From NCBI RefSeq assembly GCF_900188105.1, contig NZ_FZNP01000001.1, positions 186,001 to 250,000 of the forward strand: a DNA stretch of 64,000 nt, written 5' to 3'. Shown here piece by piece: positions 41,023 to 48,117 of this stretch. Positions within the stretch are counted from its first letter, which is position 1; each line of letters begins with the position of its first letter. The stretch comes from Actinomadura mexicana (lineage in GTDB: Bacteria; Actinomycetota; Actinomycetes; Streptosporangiales; Streptosporangiaceae). The notes beneath the pieces are model-generated. The model was not told the DNA's origin and did not search any database. It saw only the letters and a list, made by a program, of their open reading frames with translations. The translations under genes were made by a program, and so were the position numbers.

Positions 41023-42048
41023 TTAGATGCCCAGTTCGCCGAGCACGTCGAGCAGGCGGTCGTTGGACGGGCGGTCGCGCACCGCGATCCGCAGCCAGTC
41101 GGGGCCGAGGCCCGGGAAGGTGTCCCCACGCCTGACGGCGTAACCGCGCTGCCGCAGCAAGGCCCTGATGCCCAGGCCGTCCTGCACGCGGAGGCACAGG
41201 AACGACGCGCGCGCTCCGGGGACGACGTACAGGCCCCTTGCCGACAGTTCGGCGGCCAGCCGATCGCGTTCGGCGGCGAGCTCGACGGCCCACGCCTCGC
41301 CTTCGGCGACCGCCCCGGGGGTGGAGCACGCCTCGACCGCGGCGAGCGCGGGCGTGGACACCGCCCACAGCGGCTGCGCCTCCGCCAGCCGTCCGATCAG
41401 GTGGGGGTCGGCCAGGACGTACCCGGCGCGCAGCCCCGCGAGCCCCCACGTCTTGGTCAGGGAGCGGATGACCACCACCCCCGGGGGCAGCCGCGTGGCG
41501 AGGCTCTCCGGCTCGCCCGGGACGCAGTCCATGAACGCCTCGTCGACCACGACCGTCCGTCCGGGCGCGGCCAGCGCGACGATCGCCTCGGCCGGGTGCA
41601 GCACCGACGTCGGGTTGGTCGGATTGCCGACCACGACGAGGTCGGCGCCGTCCGGGACGGCCCCCGGGTCGAGGGTGAAGTCCTTCTCCAGGATCAGCCG
41701 TTCCACCTCGTGCCCGGCGGCCCGCAGCGCCGCCTCCGGCTCGGTGAACTGGGGATGCACCACCACCGCCCGGCGCGGGACGAGCACGCGTGCGAGCAGC
41801 ACGAACGCCTCCGCGGCCCCGGCGGTGAGCAGCACCTCCCCGGCGGACCTGCCGTGCCGCGCGGCGACCGCCTTGCGGGCGGGGCGGGGGTCGGGGTAGG
41901 CGGCGAGGCCGCCGACGGACGCGCGGATCCGCTCGGCCAGCCACTCGGGGGGCGTGCCGGTGCGGACGTTGACGGCGAAGTCGGCGAGGCCGTCGCCGAC
42001 CTCGGTGTCCCCGTGGTGGCGCAGGTCGACCTCCGCGGGCCCGGTCAC
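41023..42048 (-). CDS. cobC: PLP-dependent aminotransferase-like enzyme, CobC/CobD type
   Basis: A 341-residue fold-type I PLP enzyme. The Schiff-base Lys is in IRSLTKTWGLAGLRAGYVLA; VVVGNPTNPTSVL and VVVDEAFMDCVPGE are the cofactor-binding Asn and Asp motifs. It resembles histidinol-phosphate aminotransferase. Within a corrin operon this family is L-threonine-O-3-phosphate decarboxylase, making the aminopropanol linker of B12 (CobC in the Pseudomonas naming, CobD in Salmonella; Mycobacterium Rv2231c). GTG at 42048 overlaps the cobH stop. Confidence 0.9.
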   Translation of the reverse strand: MTGPAEVDLRHHGDTEVGDGLADFAVNVRTGTPPEWLAERIRASVGGLAAYPDPRPARKAVAARHGRSAGEVLLTAGAAEAFVLLARVLVPRRAVVVHPQFTEPEAALRAAGHEVERLILEKDFTLDPGAVPDGADLVVVGNPTNPTSVLHPAEAIVALAAPGRTVVVDEAFMDCVPGEPESLATRLPPGVVVIRSLTKTWGLAGLRAGYVLADPHLIGRLAEAQPLWAVSTPALAAVEACSTPGAVAEGEAWAVELAAERDRLAAELSARGLYVVPGARASFLCLRVQDGLGIRALLRQRGYAVRRGDTFPGLGPDWLRIAVRDRPSNDRLLDVLGELGI

Positions 42049-42641
42049 GGCCGCCCCGCCTCGTAGTAGAGCAGCGCGTTGACGGCGGCGGCCGCGACCG
42101 CCGAGCCGCCCTTCTCCGAGACGTTGCTGAGCTGCGGCAGCCCGCTCGCGCGCAGGGCCTCCTTGGCCTCGCACGCGCCGACGAAGCCCACCGGCATCCC
42201 GACCACCAGGGCGGGGTTCACCCTGCGGGCGACGATCTCGAAGATCGCCTCGGGCGCGGAGCCGACCACCCAGACCGCCCCCGGCCCCACCTCCGAGTAC
42301 GACAGCCGGACGGCCGCGGCCGACCGGGTGATGCCGGCGGCGCGCGCCATCCGGGCGGCGGCCGGGTCGGCGGCGTGGCACACCGCCTCGCGGGCGCTGA
42401 TCCCGGCGGCGGCCATGCCCTCGTCGGTGACGATCGGCGCACCGGCGCGCAGCGCCGACCAGCCCTGGACGAGGGCCTCCTCCGTGGTCACCAGGTCCAC
42501 CGCGTACTCCAGGTCGGCGGTGGCGTGGATCACCCGCTCGGCCACCGCCCGCCACAGCGGCGGCATCGGGGACAGGTCGACGCGGGACCGGAGGATCTCA
42601 TACGAGCGCACCTCGATCGGGTGGGGCCGGCGGACGGTCAA
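42045..42641 (-). CDS. cobH: Precorrin-8X methylmutase
   Basis: Moves the C-11 methyl to C-12 to give hydrogenobyrinic acid. The 198-residue protein has the active-site His in AERVIHATADLEYA. Further family motifs are VTDEGMAAAGIS, AAGITRSAAAVRLS, GSAPEAIFEIV and VVGMPVGFVGACEAKEALRASGLPQ. The start is TTG at 42641 with GGAGGAG five bases upstream, overlapping the cobL stop as TTGA. Full-length. Confidence 0.95.
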   Translation of the reverse strand: MTVRRPHPIEVRSYEILRSRVDLSPMPPLWRAVAERVIHATADLEYAVDLVTTEEALVQGWSALRAGAPIVTDEGMAAAGISAREAVCHAADPAAARMARAAGITRSAAAVRLSYSEVGPGAVWVVGSAPEAIFEIVARRVNPALVVGMPVGFVGACEAKEALRASGLPQLSNVSEKGGSAVAAAAVNALLYYEAGRP

Positions 42642-43885
42642 CTGCGCTCCTCCACAACTCCGGGCAACGCGGGAGTGGTCTCGATGGGGCGGCCGGTCCG
42701 GGACGGCCGCCACGCGGGGGTGCGGGCGTCGCGTTCGCCCCAGACGACGATCACGGGCTCCGCGGCCTCCTGCCGCGGGGTCAGCGGAGCGGCCTGGAGC
42801 CGGACGGCGTCGGCGGCGAAGCCCTGCCCGCCCAGTTCGTCCAGTATGGCCTGAGCCTCGCCGGCCGTGGCGAGGACGACGATCCGGGACGGGCGGAGCG
42901 CCGCGCAGACCTGGACGGCCTCCGGCCCGCCGCGGCCGAGGAAGACGGCGTCGGGCTCGGGAAGGTGCTCGGCGCTGGACCGGATGTCGCCGGACGCCAT
43001 CGCGACCTTGACGCCGTGCAGGCGGACGTTCTCCCGCACCCGGGCGCACGCGGAATGGTCGCGGTCGACGGCGACGACGGCCGCGCCGAAGCGGGCGCAC
43101 TCGATGCCGACCGAGCCGTCACCGGACTCCACGTCCCACACCATGTCGCCGACCCTGGGGCCGAGCCTGGCCAGCACGAAGGCGCGCACGTCAGGGCGCG
43201 GGCCCGGTCCGTCGCCGAAGGCCTCCGCCGGGAGCGCCCATCCGGCGGGGCCGAGCACGGGCCCGGGGACCCAGCTCGCTTCGCCCAGCGCGTGGCGGTT
43301 GTCCAGGACGAGGACGACCTCGGGGTCGTTCCACGGGCGAGTCGTCGCCTCCGCCGGACGGACGTAGACGATCCGTTCCTTGGGCCCGCCCAGGTCCTCG
43401 CAGACCACGAAGGAGCGCGGCGTGACGGGGAACAGCGCGCGCGCCAGCTCGGACGGTCCCGCGCCCGGCTCGGTCAGGACGGCCACCTTCGGATGGGCGC
43501 GGCACGCGTTGACGGCCTGCCTCAGGTGCCCGCCCTTGGCGGAGACGACGAGGGCGTCGTCCCAGGGCAGTCCTGCTTGGGAGAAAGCACGCGCTACCAG
43601 GGTCGTCGCGGGAAAGGTCTCTGGCGCGTGACCCTTTTCGAGGAGTTCGCGGACGACGCCGAAGTAGCCGGGGTCGCCGTCCACGACGAGTACGACGTCC
43701 TCTTCGGCGACATCGACGCCTTCGAGCGCCTCCGCGAACGCCGTGGTGGCGACCGTGCGGACATCCGATGCCATGGGCAGCCCGTCCAGATGGCCTTGGG
43801 CGCCCATGACCAGCGTGGCACTTTCCAGAGCCGCCCTGGCCCCCTCCGATAGGGGCGTCCCGTCGCGGCCGACGACCGTCAGCAT
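42638..43885 (-). CDS. cobL: Precorrin-6Y C5,15-methyltransferase (decarboxylating), CbiE-CbiT fusion
   Basis: A 415-residue fusion of CbiE and CbiT. The N-terminal CbiE domain (about 1-205) includes LVVDGDPGYFGVVRELLE and VSAKGGHLRQAVNACRAH. The CbiT domain (about 225-395) has a SAM-binding motif VGDMVWDVESGDGSVGIE followed by VAVDRDHSACARVRENVRLHG. It methylates C-5 and C-15 of precorrin-6Y and decarboxylates the acetate side chain. The start ATG at 43885 lies 2 bp after the preceding gene. The CbiT motif I (DVESGDGS) departs slightly from the usual DVGAGSGS. Confidence 0.94.
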   Translation of the reverse strand: MLTVVGRDGTPLSEGARAALESATLVMGAQGHLDGLPMASDVRTVATTAFAEALEGVDVAEEDVVLVVDGDPGYFGVVRELLEKGHAPETFPATTLVARAFSQAGLPWDDALVVSAKGGHLRQAVNACRAHPKVAVLTEPGAGPSELARALFPVTPRSFVVCEDLGGPKERIVYVRPAEATTRPWNDPEVVLVLDNRHALGEASWVPGPVLGPAGWALPAEAFGDGPGPRPDVRAFVLARLGPRVGDMVWDVESGDGSVGIECARFGAAVVAVDRDHSACARVRENVRLHGVKVAMASGDIRSSAEHLPEPDAVFLGRGGPEAVQVCAALRPSRIVVLATAGEAQAILDELGGQGFAADAVRLQAAPLTPRQEAAEPVIVVWGERDARTPAWRPSRTGRPIETTPALPGVVEERS

Positions 43886-43887
43886 CG

Positions 43888-44367
43888 CTATCGGGCCATC
43901 CGCCCGTACATGCCGACCATGCGTTCTCCCGCCGCGTCCAGGAGCACCACCTGGGCGGCGACCGGACTGTCCGCCGACCCCTCCGCCTCGGCGGCCAGGC
44001 GTTCGAGGCCCCCGGCCGTCCTGCGGCACAGCTCCCGCCCGCACGGGCCGAGCTTGCCCGCGGCGTCCCACATGTCGTAGACGTCCTGGACGGCCGGGGC
44101 CTGCGCCACCCGGCCGGCCAGGGCCGGCCCGCAGTCCATGTCCAGCGTGATCGATTCCAGCAGGCCCGCGGCACCGCCGAGGAAGGCCGCCTGCTCCTGC
44201 ATGCGGGCGACCATGACGACCTGCGCGAGCCCGGCCTTGACCGCCTCCCGCAGCCGCTCCGCCGCGACCGGGACGAAGCACGCGTCCGGCAGGTTCGGCA
44301 GCATCCGGCGCGCGGCCTCCCGCGCGCCGCCTCCGTACATCACGAGCGTCTTCTCCGCAGCGGTCAC
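43888..44367 (-). CDS. Unknown protein at the head of the cobalamin operon
   Basis: I do not recognise this 159-residue protein. It begins with a strand and glycine-rich turn, TLVMYGGGAREAARRML, followed by an alternating helix/strand pattern consistent with a small alpha/beta fold. Later it has DMDCGPALAGRVAQAP, DMWDAAGKLGPCGRELCRR and AAQVVLLDAAGERMVGMYGR. Three of its cysteines (DMDC, GPC, LC) could bind a metal. GTG at 44367 has AGGAGGG upstream. It is directly upstream of cobL (2 bp) and divergent from a TetR gene, so it probably acts in or near corrin synthesis or cobalt handling; that is inference. Confidence 0.65.
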   Translation of the reverse strand: MTAAEKTLVMYGGGAREAARRMLPNLPDACFVPVAAERLREAVKAGLAQVVMVARMQEQAAFLGGAAGLLESITLDMDCGPALAGRVAQAPAVQDVYDMWDAAGKLGPCGRELCRRTAGGLERLAAEAEGSADSPVAAQVVLLDAAGERMVGMYGRMAR

Positions 44368-44487
44368 CTGTGCCGTCCCTCCTGGTCGTCGGCGACGAGC
44401 TTCCCGGAGGCGCCGTCGGCGCGACGCCATGGCACGCCGAGGAGAGGCGGATCGGTCGCGGCCGCTCGGCGCCGGCCGCCCACAGAA

Positions 44488-44493
44488 TAGGCT
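44488..44493 (+). promoter_or_regulatory. -10 element of a probable leaderless TetR promoter
   Basis: TAGGCT ends 6 bp before the GTG at 44500 and there is no ribosome-binding sequence, so the transcript should start at or next to the start codon. Confidence 0.45.
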
Positions 44494-44499
44494 GTCGCG

Positions 44500-45114
44500 G
44501 TGAGCTACCAGCGCCTGTCCCCGGACGAGCGGCGCGCCCAGATCCTGGACGTCGCGCGGCGGATGTTCACCGAGCTGCCGTACGCCGAGGTCTCCACGGC
44601 CGCGATCGCGCGGGAGACCGGCGTGCAGCGCGGCCTGATCCACTACTACTTCGGGACGAAGCGGGAGCTGTTCCTCAAGGTCGTCCAGGGTCTGACGGCC
44701 TCGGCCGCGATGCAGGCCCCGCCGCCGGACGAGCGGCTGGCGCTGCCCGAGGCGGTCGAGCTGCTCGTCAACCTGTTCCTCGACACCGCCGAGCGCAACG
44801 CGACCACGTGGTTCGCCGCGCTCGACGCGGAGGGGTTCGGGCAGGACCCCGAGCTCCTCCGCATCGTCAACCGGTTCCGGGACGAGACGGTCGAGCACAT
44901 GCTGGCCGTGCTGGGCGTGGCCGAGCCGACCGAGACGCTGCGGGCCGTGCTGCGCGCCTACTCCGGGCTCGCGGACGCGGCGACGCGCCAGTGGCTCCAG
45001 GAGAAGACGCTCGACCGCGACCAGGTGCGCACACTGCTCACCCGGTCGCTGCTCGCGCTGGTCAGCGACATCGGCCCCGCCCTGGAGAGGGCCCCGCGGG
45101 CCGGCGCGGGCTAG
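44500..45114 (+). CDS. TetR-family transcriptional regulator
   Basis: A 204-residue repressor-type protein. The N-terminal helix-turn-helix is RRAQILDVARRMFTELPYAEVSTAAIARETGVQRGLIHYYFGTKRELFLKV. The ligand-binding domain (about 65-195) is helical and unassigned. GTG at 44500 seems leaderless, with TAGGCT seven bases away. It is divergent from the cob operon across 132 bp, so it may control that operon or itself. Its stop TAG shares the palindrome CTAG with the opposing gene (4-bp overlap). Confidence 0.9.
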   Translation: MSYQRLSPDERRAQILDVARRMFTELPYAEVSTAAIARETGVQRGLIHYYFGTKRELFLKVVQGLTASAAMQAPPPDERLALPEAVELLVNLFLDTAERNATTWFAALDAEGFGQDPELLRIVNRFRDETVEHMLAVLGVAEPTETLRAVLRAYSGLADAATRQWLQEKTLDRDQVRTLLTRSLLALVSDIGPALERAPRAGAG

Positions 45115-45623
45115 CCGGGTGGCGTGCCGATGGTTCCGGGGACGGCGAACCAGACGGCCTTGCCGCGGACGGGAGGTCCGAGGCGGGAGAGGGTCCGCCG
45201 CAGGCCCCAGCGTCCGTTGGACAGCTCGTGGACGATGCTGAGCCCGCGCCCGCAGTCGCCGGACGTCCAGGAGTACCCGGGCAGGCCGACGTCGGCGTAG
45301 GTGTCGAAGACGGCGCACCGCACTTCGCCCGCCGTCCCGTCCCCCATGTAGACCCACAGCTCGTGCGGGCCGTGCTCGCCGGCGTGCTGGTGGGCGTTGG
45401 TGGCCAGTTCGCTCACCATGAGCCGGGCGTCGGCCGCCCCGTCCGGCGGCACCCTGAGGGAGGCGAGGGCGTCGCGCAGGACGCGGCGGGCGTACCCCGC
45501 GCCTCCGGGGCCGCCCGGCAGGGCCCAGACCCATCCGGGCACGCCGTCGCCCTGGGCCGGGTCACCGCCCGCCATAGCGTCGGCCATGGTCTCCGCCGTC
45601 AGATCGGCTGGCGTGGTCTTCAC
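45111..45623 (-). CDS. ATP-binding RsbW/AbaA-like anti-sigma-type protein
   Basis: A 170-residue single HATPase_c domain of the RsbW/SpoIIAB type. The N-box is ARLMVSELATNAHQHAG and the G1 region SGDCGRGLSIVHELSNGRWG. The domain binds ATP and is used in anti-sigma factor kinases. Adjacent XRE (DUF5753) and DUF397 genes complete a WhiJ/AbaA-type cluster that influences development and antibiotic production in Streptomyces. The start is GTG at 45623. It shares 4 bp with the end of the TetR gene and is divergent from the XRE gene. Confidence 0.85.
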   Translation of the reverse strand: MKTTPADLTAETMADAMAGGDPAQGDGVPGWVWALPGGPGGAGYARRVLRDALASLRVPPDGAADARLMVSELATNAHQHAGEHGPHELWVYMGDGTAGEVRCAVFDTYADVGLPGYSWTSGDCGRGLSIVHELSNGRWGLRRTLSRLGPPVRGKAVWFAVPGTIGTPPG

Positions 45624-45716
45624 GGTTCCTCCCGCGAAACTGGTCCGAGTGCGAAGGGCGGGCGGGGCGGACAGGTCGTCACTGTCCGTTCACGACCGAT
45701 CACGGATTCCAGAGTC

Positions 45717-45733
45717 TCGTGAGATTCTCACGA
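45717..45733. promoter_or_regulatory. 17-bp perfect palindrome in the WhiJ-like locus
   Basis: TCGTGAGATTCTCACGA has 8-bp arms around a single T. It lies about 95 bp upstream of the HATPase gene start and 94 bp upstream of the XRE gene start, the middle of the divergent promoter region. It is a good candidate operator for the XRE regulator. Confidence 0.7.
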
Positions 45734-45788
45734 TCGCAACACCCTTCATGGAATTGCTCTGACCTTCCTGCCGGGTTCGTCAATCGCG

Positions 45789-45816
45789 TTGTGGCAGGCG
45801 CCGGGAGTGATAAAGA
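45789..45816 (+). promoter_or_regulatory. Promoter of the XRE (WhiJ-like) gene
   Basis: -35 TTGTGG at 45789-45794, 16-bp spacer, -10 TAAAGA at 45811-45816. The ATG at 45827 would have a leader of only a few bases and no ribosome site. The match is fair. Confidence 0.45.
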
Positions 45817-45826
45817 CTCCACTCCC

Positions 45827-46672
45827 ATGACCTACCGCCCCACCGTCCGCGGCCGTCGTCTCGCCAGGGAGCTCCGCAAGCTGCGCGAGGAGCAGGCCCT
45901 GACGCTGCAGGAAGTGGCGGACCGGCTCGACTGGTCGAGAGCCACCGTCTCCCGCCTGGAAACCAGCCAGACCCGCCCGAAACCCGGCGACATCGCCGAC
46001 ATCCTCGACCTGTACGGCGTGCCGAGCCCGGACCGCGACGCGCTCATCACCCTGGCCCGGCAGGCCGGTCAGCGCGGCTGGTGGACCGCCTACCAGGACG
46101 TCTTCGCGGGCAGCTACGTCGCGCTGGAGGACGAGGCCTCGCACATCCGCACCTGGGATCCGCAGCTCGTGCACGGGCTGCTGCAGACCGAGGACTACTC
46201 CCGCGCGGTGATCACGGCGGGCCGGCTGCTGCCCTCCGAGGAGGAGATCGAGCGCCGCATCTCCGCCCGCAAGATCCGCCAGGCCCTGCTGGACCGCGCG
46301 GACGCGCCGCGCCTCCAGGTGATCTTCGACGAGGCCGTGCTGCACCGTCCGATCGGCGGCGAGGAGGTGATGCGGGCCCAGCTGAACGCCCTCACCACTG
46401 CCGCGGAGACCCGCCCATCCGTGACGATCCAGGTACTCCCCTACACAGCTGCGGCGCATGCGGGCTTGGACGGACGTTTCACCATATTGTCGTATCCCGA
46501 CCCCGCAGACCCCGATATCGCCTACGTCGAGGGCACTATGGGCGACGTTTACCTTGAGAGCGCCGAGGAAATAGCAAAACATAGGGATCGCTTCGAGCGC
46601 ATCGCGAAGCGAGCCCTGTCCCCCGAGGAGTCCGCGCACCTCATAGCCGAGGCAGCAAGGAGCAGCCTGTGA
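45827..46672 (+). CDS. XRE-family regulator with DUF5753 (WhiJ-like)
   Basis: A 281-residue regulator. The N-terminal helix-turn-helix reads RGRRLARELRKLREEQALTLQEVADRLDWSRATVSRLETSQTRPK. The C-terminal DUF5753 domain contains EASHIRTWDPQLVHGLLQTEDYSRAV and FDEAVLHRPIGGEEVM. Such proteins act with a small DUF397 protein and often an AbaA-type ATPase; here all three are present. ATG at 45827. The stop overlaps the DUF397 start by 4 bp. Confidence 0.92.
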   Translation: MTYRPTVRGRRLARELRKLREEQALTLQEVADRLDWSRATVSRLETSQTRPKPGDIADILDLYGVPSPDRDALITLARQAGQRGWWTAYQDVFAGSYVALEDEASHIRTWDPQLVHGLLQTEDYSRAVITAGRLLPSEEEIERRISARKIRQALLDRADAPRLQVIFDEAVLHRPIGGEEVMRAQLNALTTAAETRPSVTIQVLPYTAAAHAGLDGRFTILSYPDPADPDIAYVEGTMGDVYLESAEEIAKHRDRFERIAKRALSPEESAHLIAEAARSSL

Positions 46673-46869
46673 CCCACCTCCAGCGCGAACTCACCCTGGC
46701 CGTCTGGCGCAAGTCGTCCCGCAGCGGAAGCGGAGACCAGTGCGTCGAGATGGCGGCCCTGTCCAGCGACCTGCGCGCGGTGCGCGACTCCAAGGACCCC
46801 TCCGGCCCGGCCCTGGTGCTGACGCCGGCCGCCTGGCGGGGCCTGCTGGACGGGATCAAGGAGAGCTAG
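46669..46869 (+). CDS. DUF397 small protein
   Basis: A 66-residue protein with the DUF397 pattern: LAVWRKSSRSGSGDQCVEMAAL, VRDSKDPSGPALVLTPAAWRGLLDGI. These proteins pair with DUF5753 XRE regulators and modulate their action. GTG at 46669 overlaps the regulator stop as GTGA, and a strong hairpin follows. All conserved positions are present. Confidence 0.93.
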   Translation: MTHLQRELTLAVWRKSSRSGSGDQCVEMAALSSDLRAVRDSKDPSGPALVLTPAAWRGLLDGIKES

Positions 46870-46878
46870 CGACCGGTC

Positions 46879-46911
46879 GAGGGGCCGCGGCGAGGTTCGC
46901 CGCGGCCCCTC
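46879..46911 (+). terminator. GC hairpin terminator after the DUF397 gene
   Basis: A perfect 15-bp stem (46879-46893 with 46897-46911) with a 3-base loop, 10 bp after the stop codon, without a U-tract. Confidence 0.7.
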
Positions 46912-46940
46912 GCCGTCCCCTCCGCGGCCTCGGGCGCCCC

Positions 46941-46969
46941 TTCCGAGAAACTAGAACGTGTTCTAGTAT
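46941..46969 (+). promoter_or_regulatory. Promoter with KstR-like operator for the F420-type oxidoreductase gene
   Basis: The 18-bp palindrome ACTAGAACGTGTTCTAGT (46950-46967) contains TAGAACGTGTTCTA, an exact match to the KstR steroid-regulator consensus TNNAACNNGTTNNA as I recall it. It overlaps a -10 TAGTAT (46964-46969), with a weak -35 TTCCGA 17 bp upstream, so binding would block polymerase. The KstR assignment is inference. Confidence 0.65.
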
Positions 46970-47000
46970 CGCCGGTGCGTCGACTACCGGAGGGTGCAAC

Positions 47001-48020
47001 GTGACCGCGGAACTCAAGCTCGGCATCAACGTCGGCTACTGGCAGCGCGACCCCGAGGACCAGACCGAGACGGTCCTGGCCGCCGAGCGCTGCGGCTACG
47101 ACTCGGTGTTCACCGCCGAGGCCTACGGCTCGGACGCGTTCACCACGCTGGCCTGGTACGGCGCCCGCACGTCCCGGATCAAGCTGGGCACGGCCGTCGT
47201 CCAGATGTCGGCGCGGACCCCGGCGGCCACCGCGATGCACGCGCTCACCCTGGACGCCCTGTCGGGCGGGCGCGTGATCCTCGGGCTCGGCGCGTCCGGC
47301 CCGCAGGTCGTGGAGGGCTGGTACGGCCAGCCGTTCCCGAAGCCGCTCGCCCGCACCCGCGAGTACCTCGACATCGTCCGGCAGGTGTGGCGCCGCGAGG
47401 ACCCGGTGACCAGCGCCGGCCCGCACTACCCGCTGCCCTATCCCGGCGGGTCGGGCCTCGGCAAGCCGCTGAAGTCGATCGCCCACCCCCTGCGCCCGGA
47501 GATCCCCGTCTACCTGGGCGCGGAGGGCCCGAAGAACGTCGCGCTGTCCGCCGAGGCCGCGCAGGGCTGGCTGCCGCTGTTCGTCGACCCCGAGCAGATC
47601 GAGCCCGTCTTCGGCGGGTCGCTGGCCGGACGCCCGGAGGGCTTCGAGATCGCCGCGACCGTCACCACGATCGTCACCGACGACCTGGCGTCCGCGCTGG
47701 AGTTCGCCAAGATCCCGCTCGCCTTCTACATCGGCGGGATGGGCGCCAAGGACCGCAACTTCCACCTCGACCTGATCGGCCGGCTCGGCTATGCGGAGGA
47801 GGCGGGGCGCGTCCAGGAGCTGTTCCTGGGCGGCCGCCGGGACGAGGCGATCAAGGCCGTGCCGGACGGGCTGGCCGACGCGATCTCGCTCCTGGGCCCG
47901 CTCGGGCGGATCAAGGAGAGGCTGCGGCTGTGGCGGGACAGCCCGGTGACGACCCTGCTGATCGCCGGGGTGAGGGACGAGCCGACGCTGCGCGCCATCA
48001 AGGAGATGGCCGACTCCTGA
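47001..48020 (+). CDS. LLM-class F420-dependent oxidoreductase (Rv3520c-like)
   Basis: A 339-residue TIM-barrel luciferase-like oxidoreductase: ELKLGINVGYWQRDPEDQTETVLAAERCGYDSVFTAEAYGSD, TLDALSGGRVILGLGASGPQVVEGWYG, TREYLDIVRQVWRRE. The pattern fits F420-dependent enzymes of the Rv3520c type, which belong to the steroid regulon in mycobacteria (from memory). GTG at 47001 follows GGAGGG. A KstR-like palindrome overlaps its promoter. The substrate is not known; a steroid-type or CoA-linked intermediate is a reasonable guess. The next gene is 97 bp downstream. Confidence 0.85.
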   Translation: MTAELKLGINVGYWQRDPEDQTETVLAAERCGYDSVFTAEAYGSDAFTTLAWYGARTSRIKLGTAVVQMSARTPAATAMHALTLDALSGGRVILGLGASGPQVVEGWYGQPFPKPLARTREYLDIVRQVWRREDPVTSAGPHYPLPYPGGSGLGKPLKSIAHPLRPEIPVYLGAEGPKNVALSAEAAQGWLPLFVDPEQIEPVFGGSLAGRPEGFEIAATVTTIVTDDLASALEFAKIPLAFYIGGMGAKDRNFHLDLIGRLGYAEEAGRVQELFLGGRRDEAIKAVPDGLADAISLLGPLGRIKERLRLWRDSPVTTLLIAGVRDEPTLRAIKEMADS

Positions 48021-48117
48021 GAGATCGGGAACACATCTTCGCGCGGAATGGAGGTAGGGACCCGGGTGCTGCACGGAAGGCACCCAGGACAGACGCAGAC
48101 TGGAGATGGGACACACG

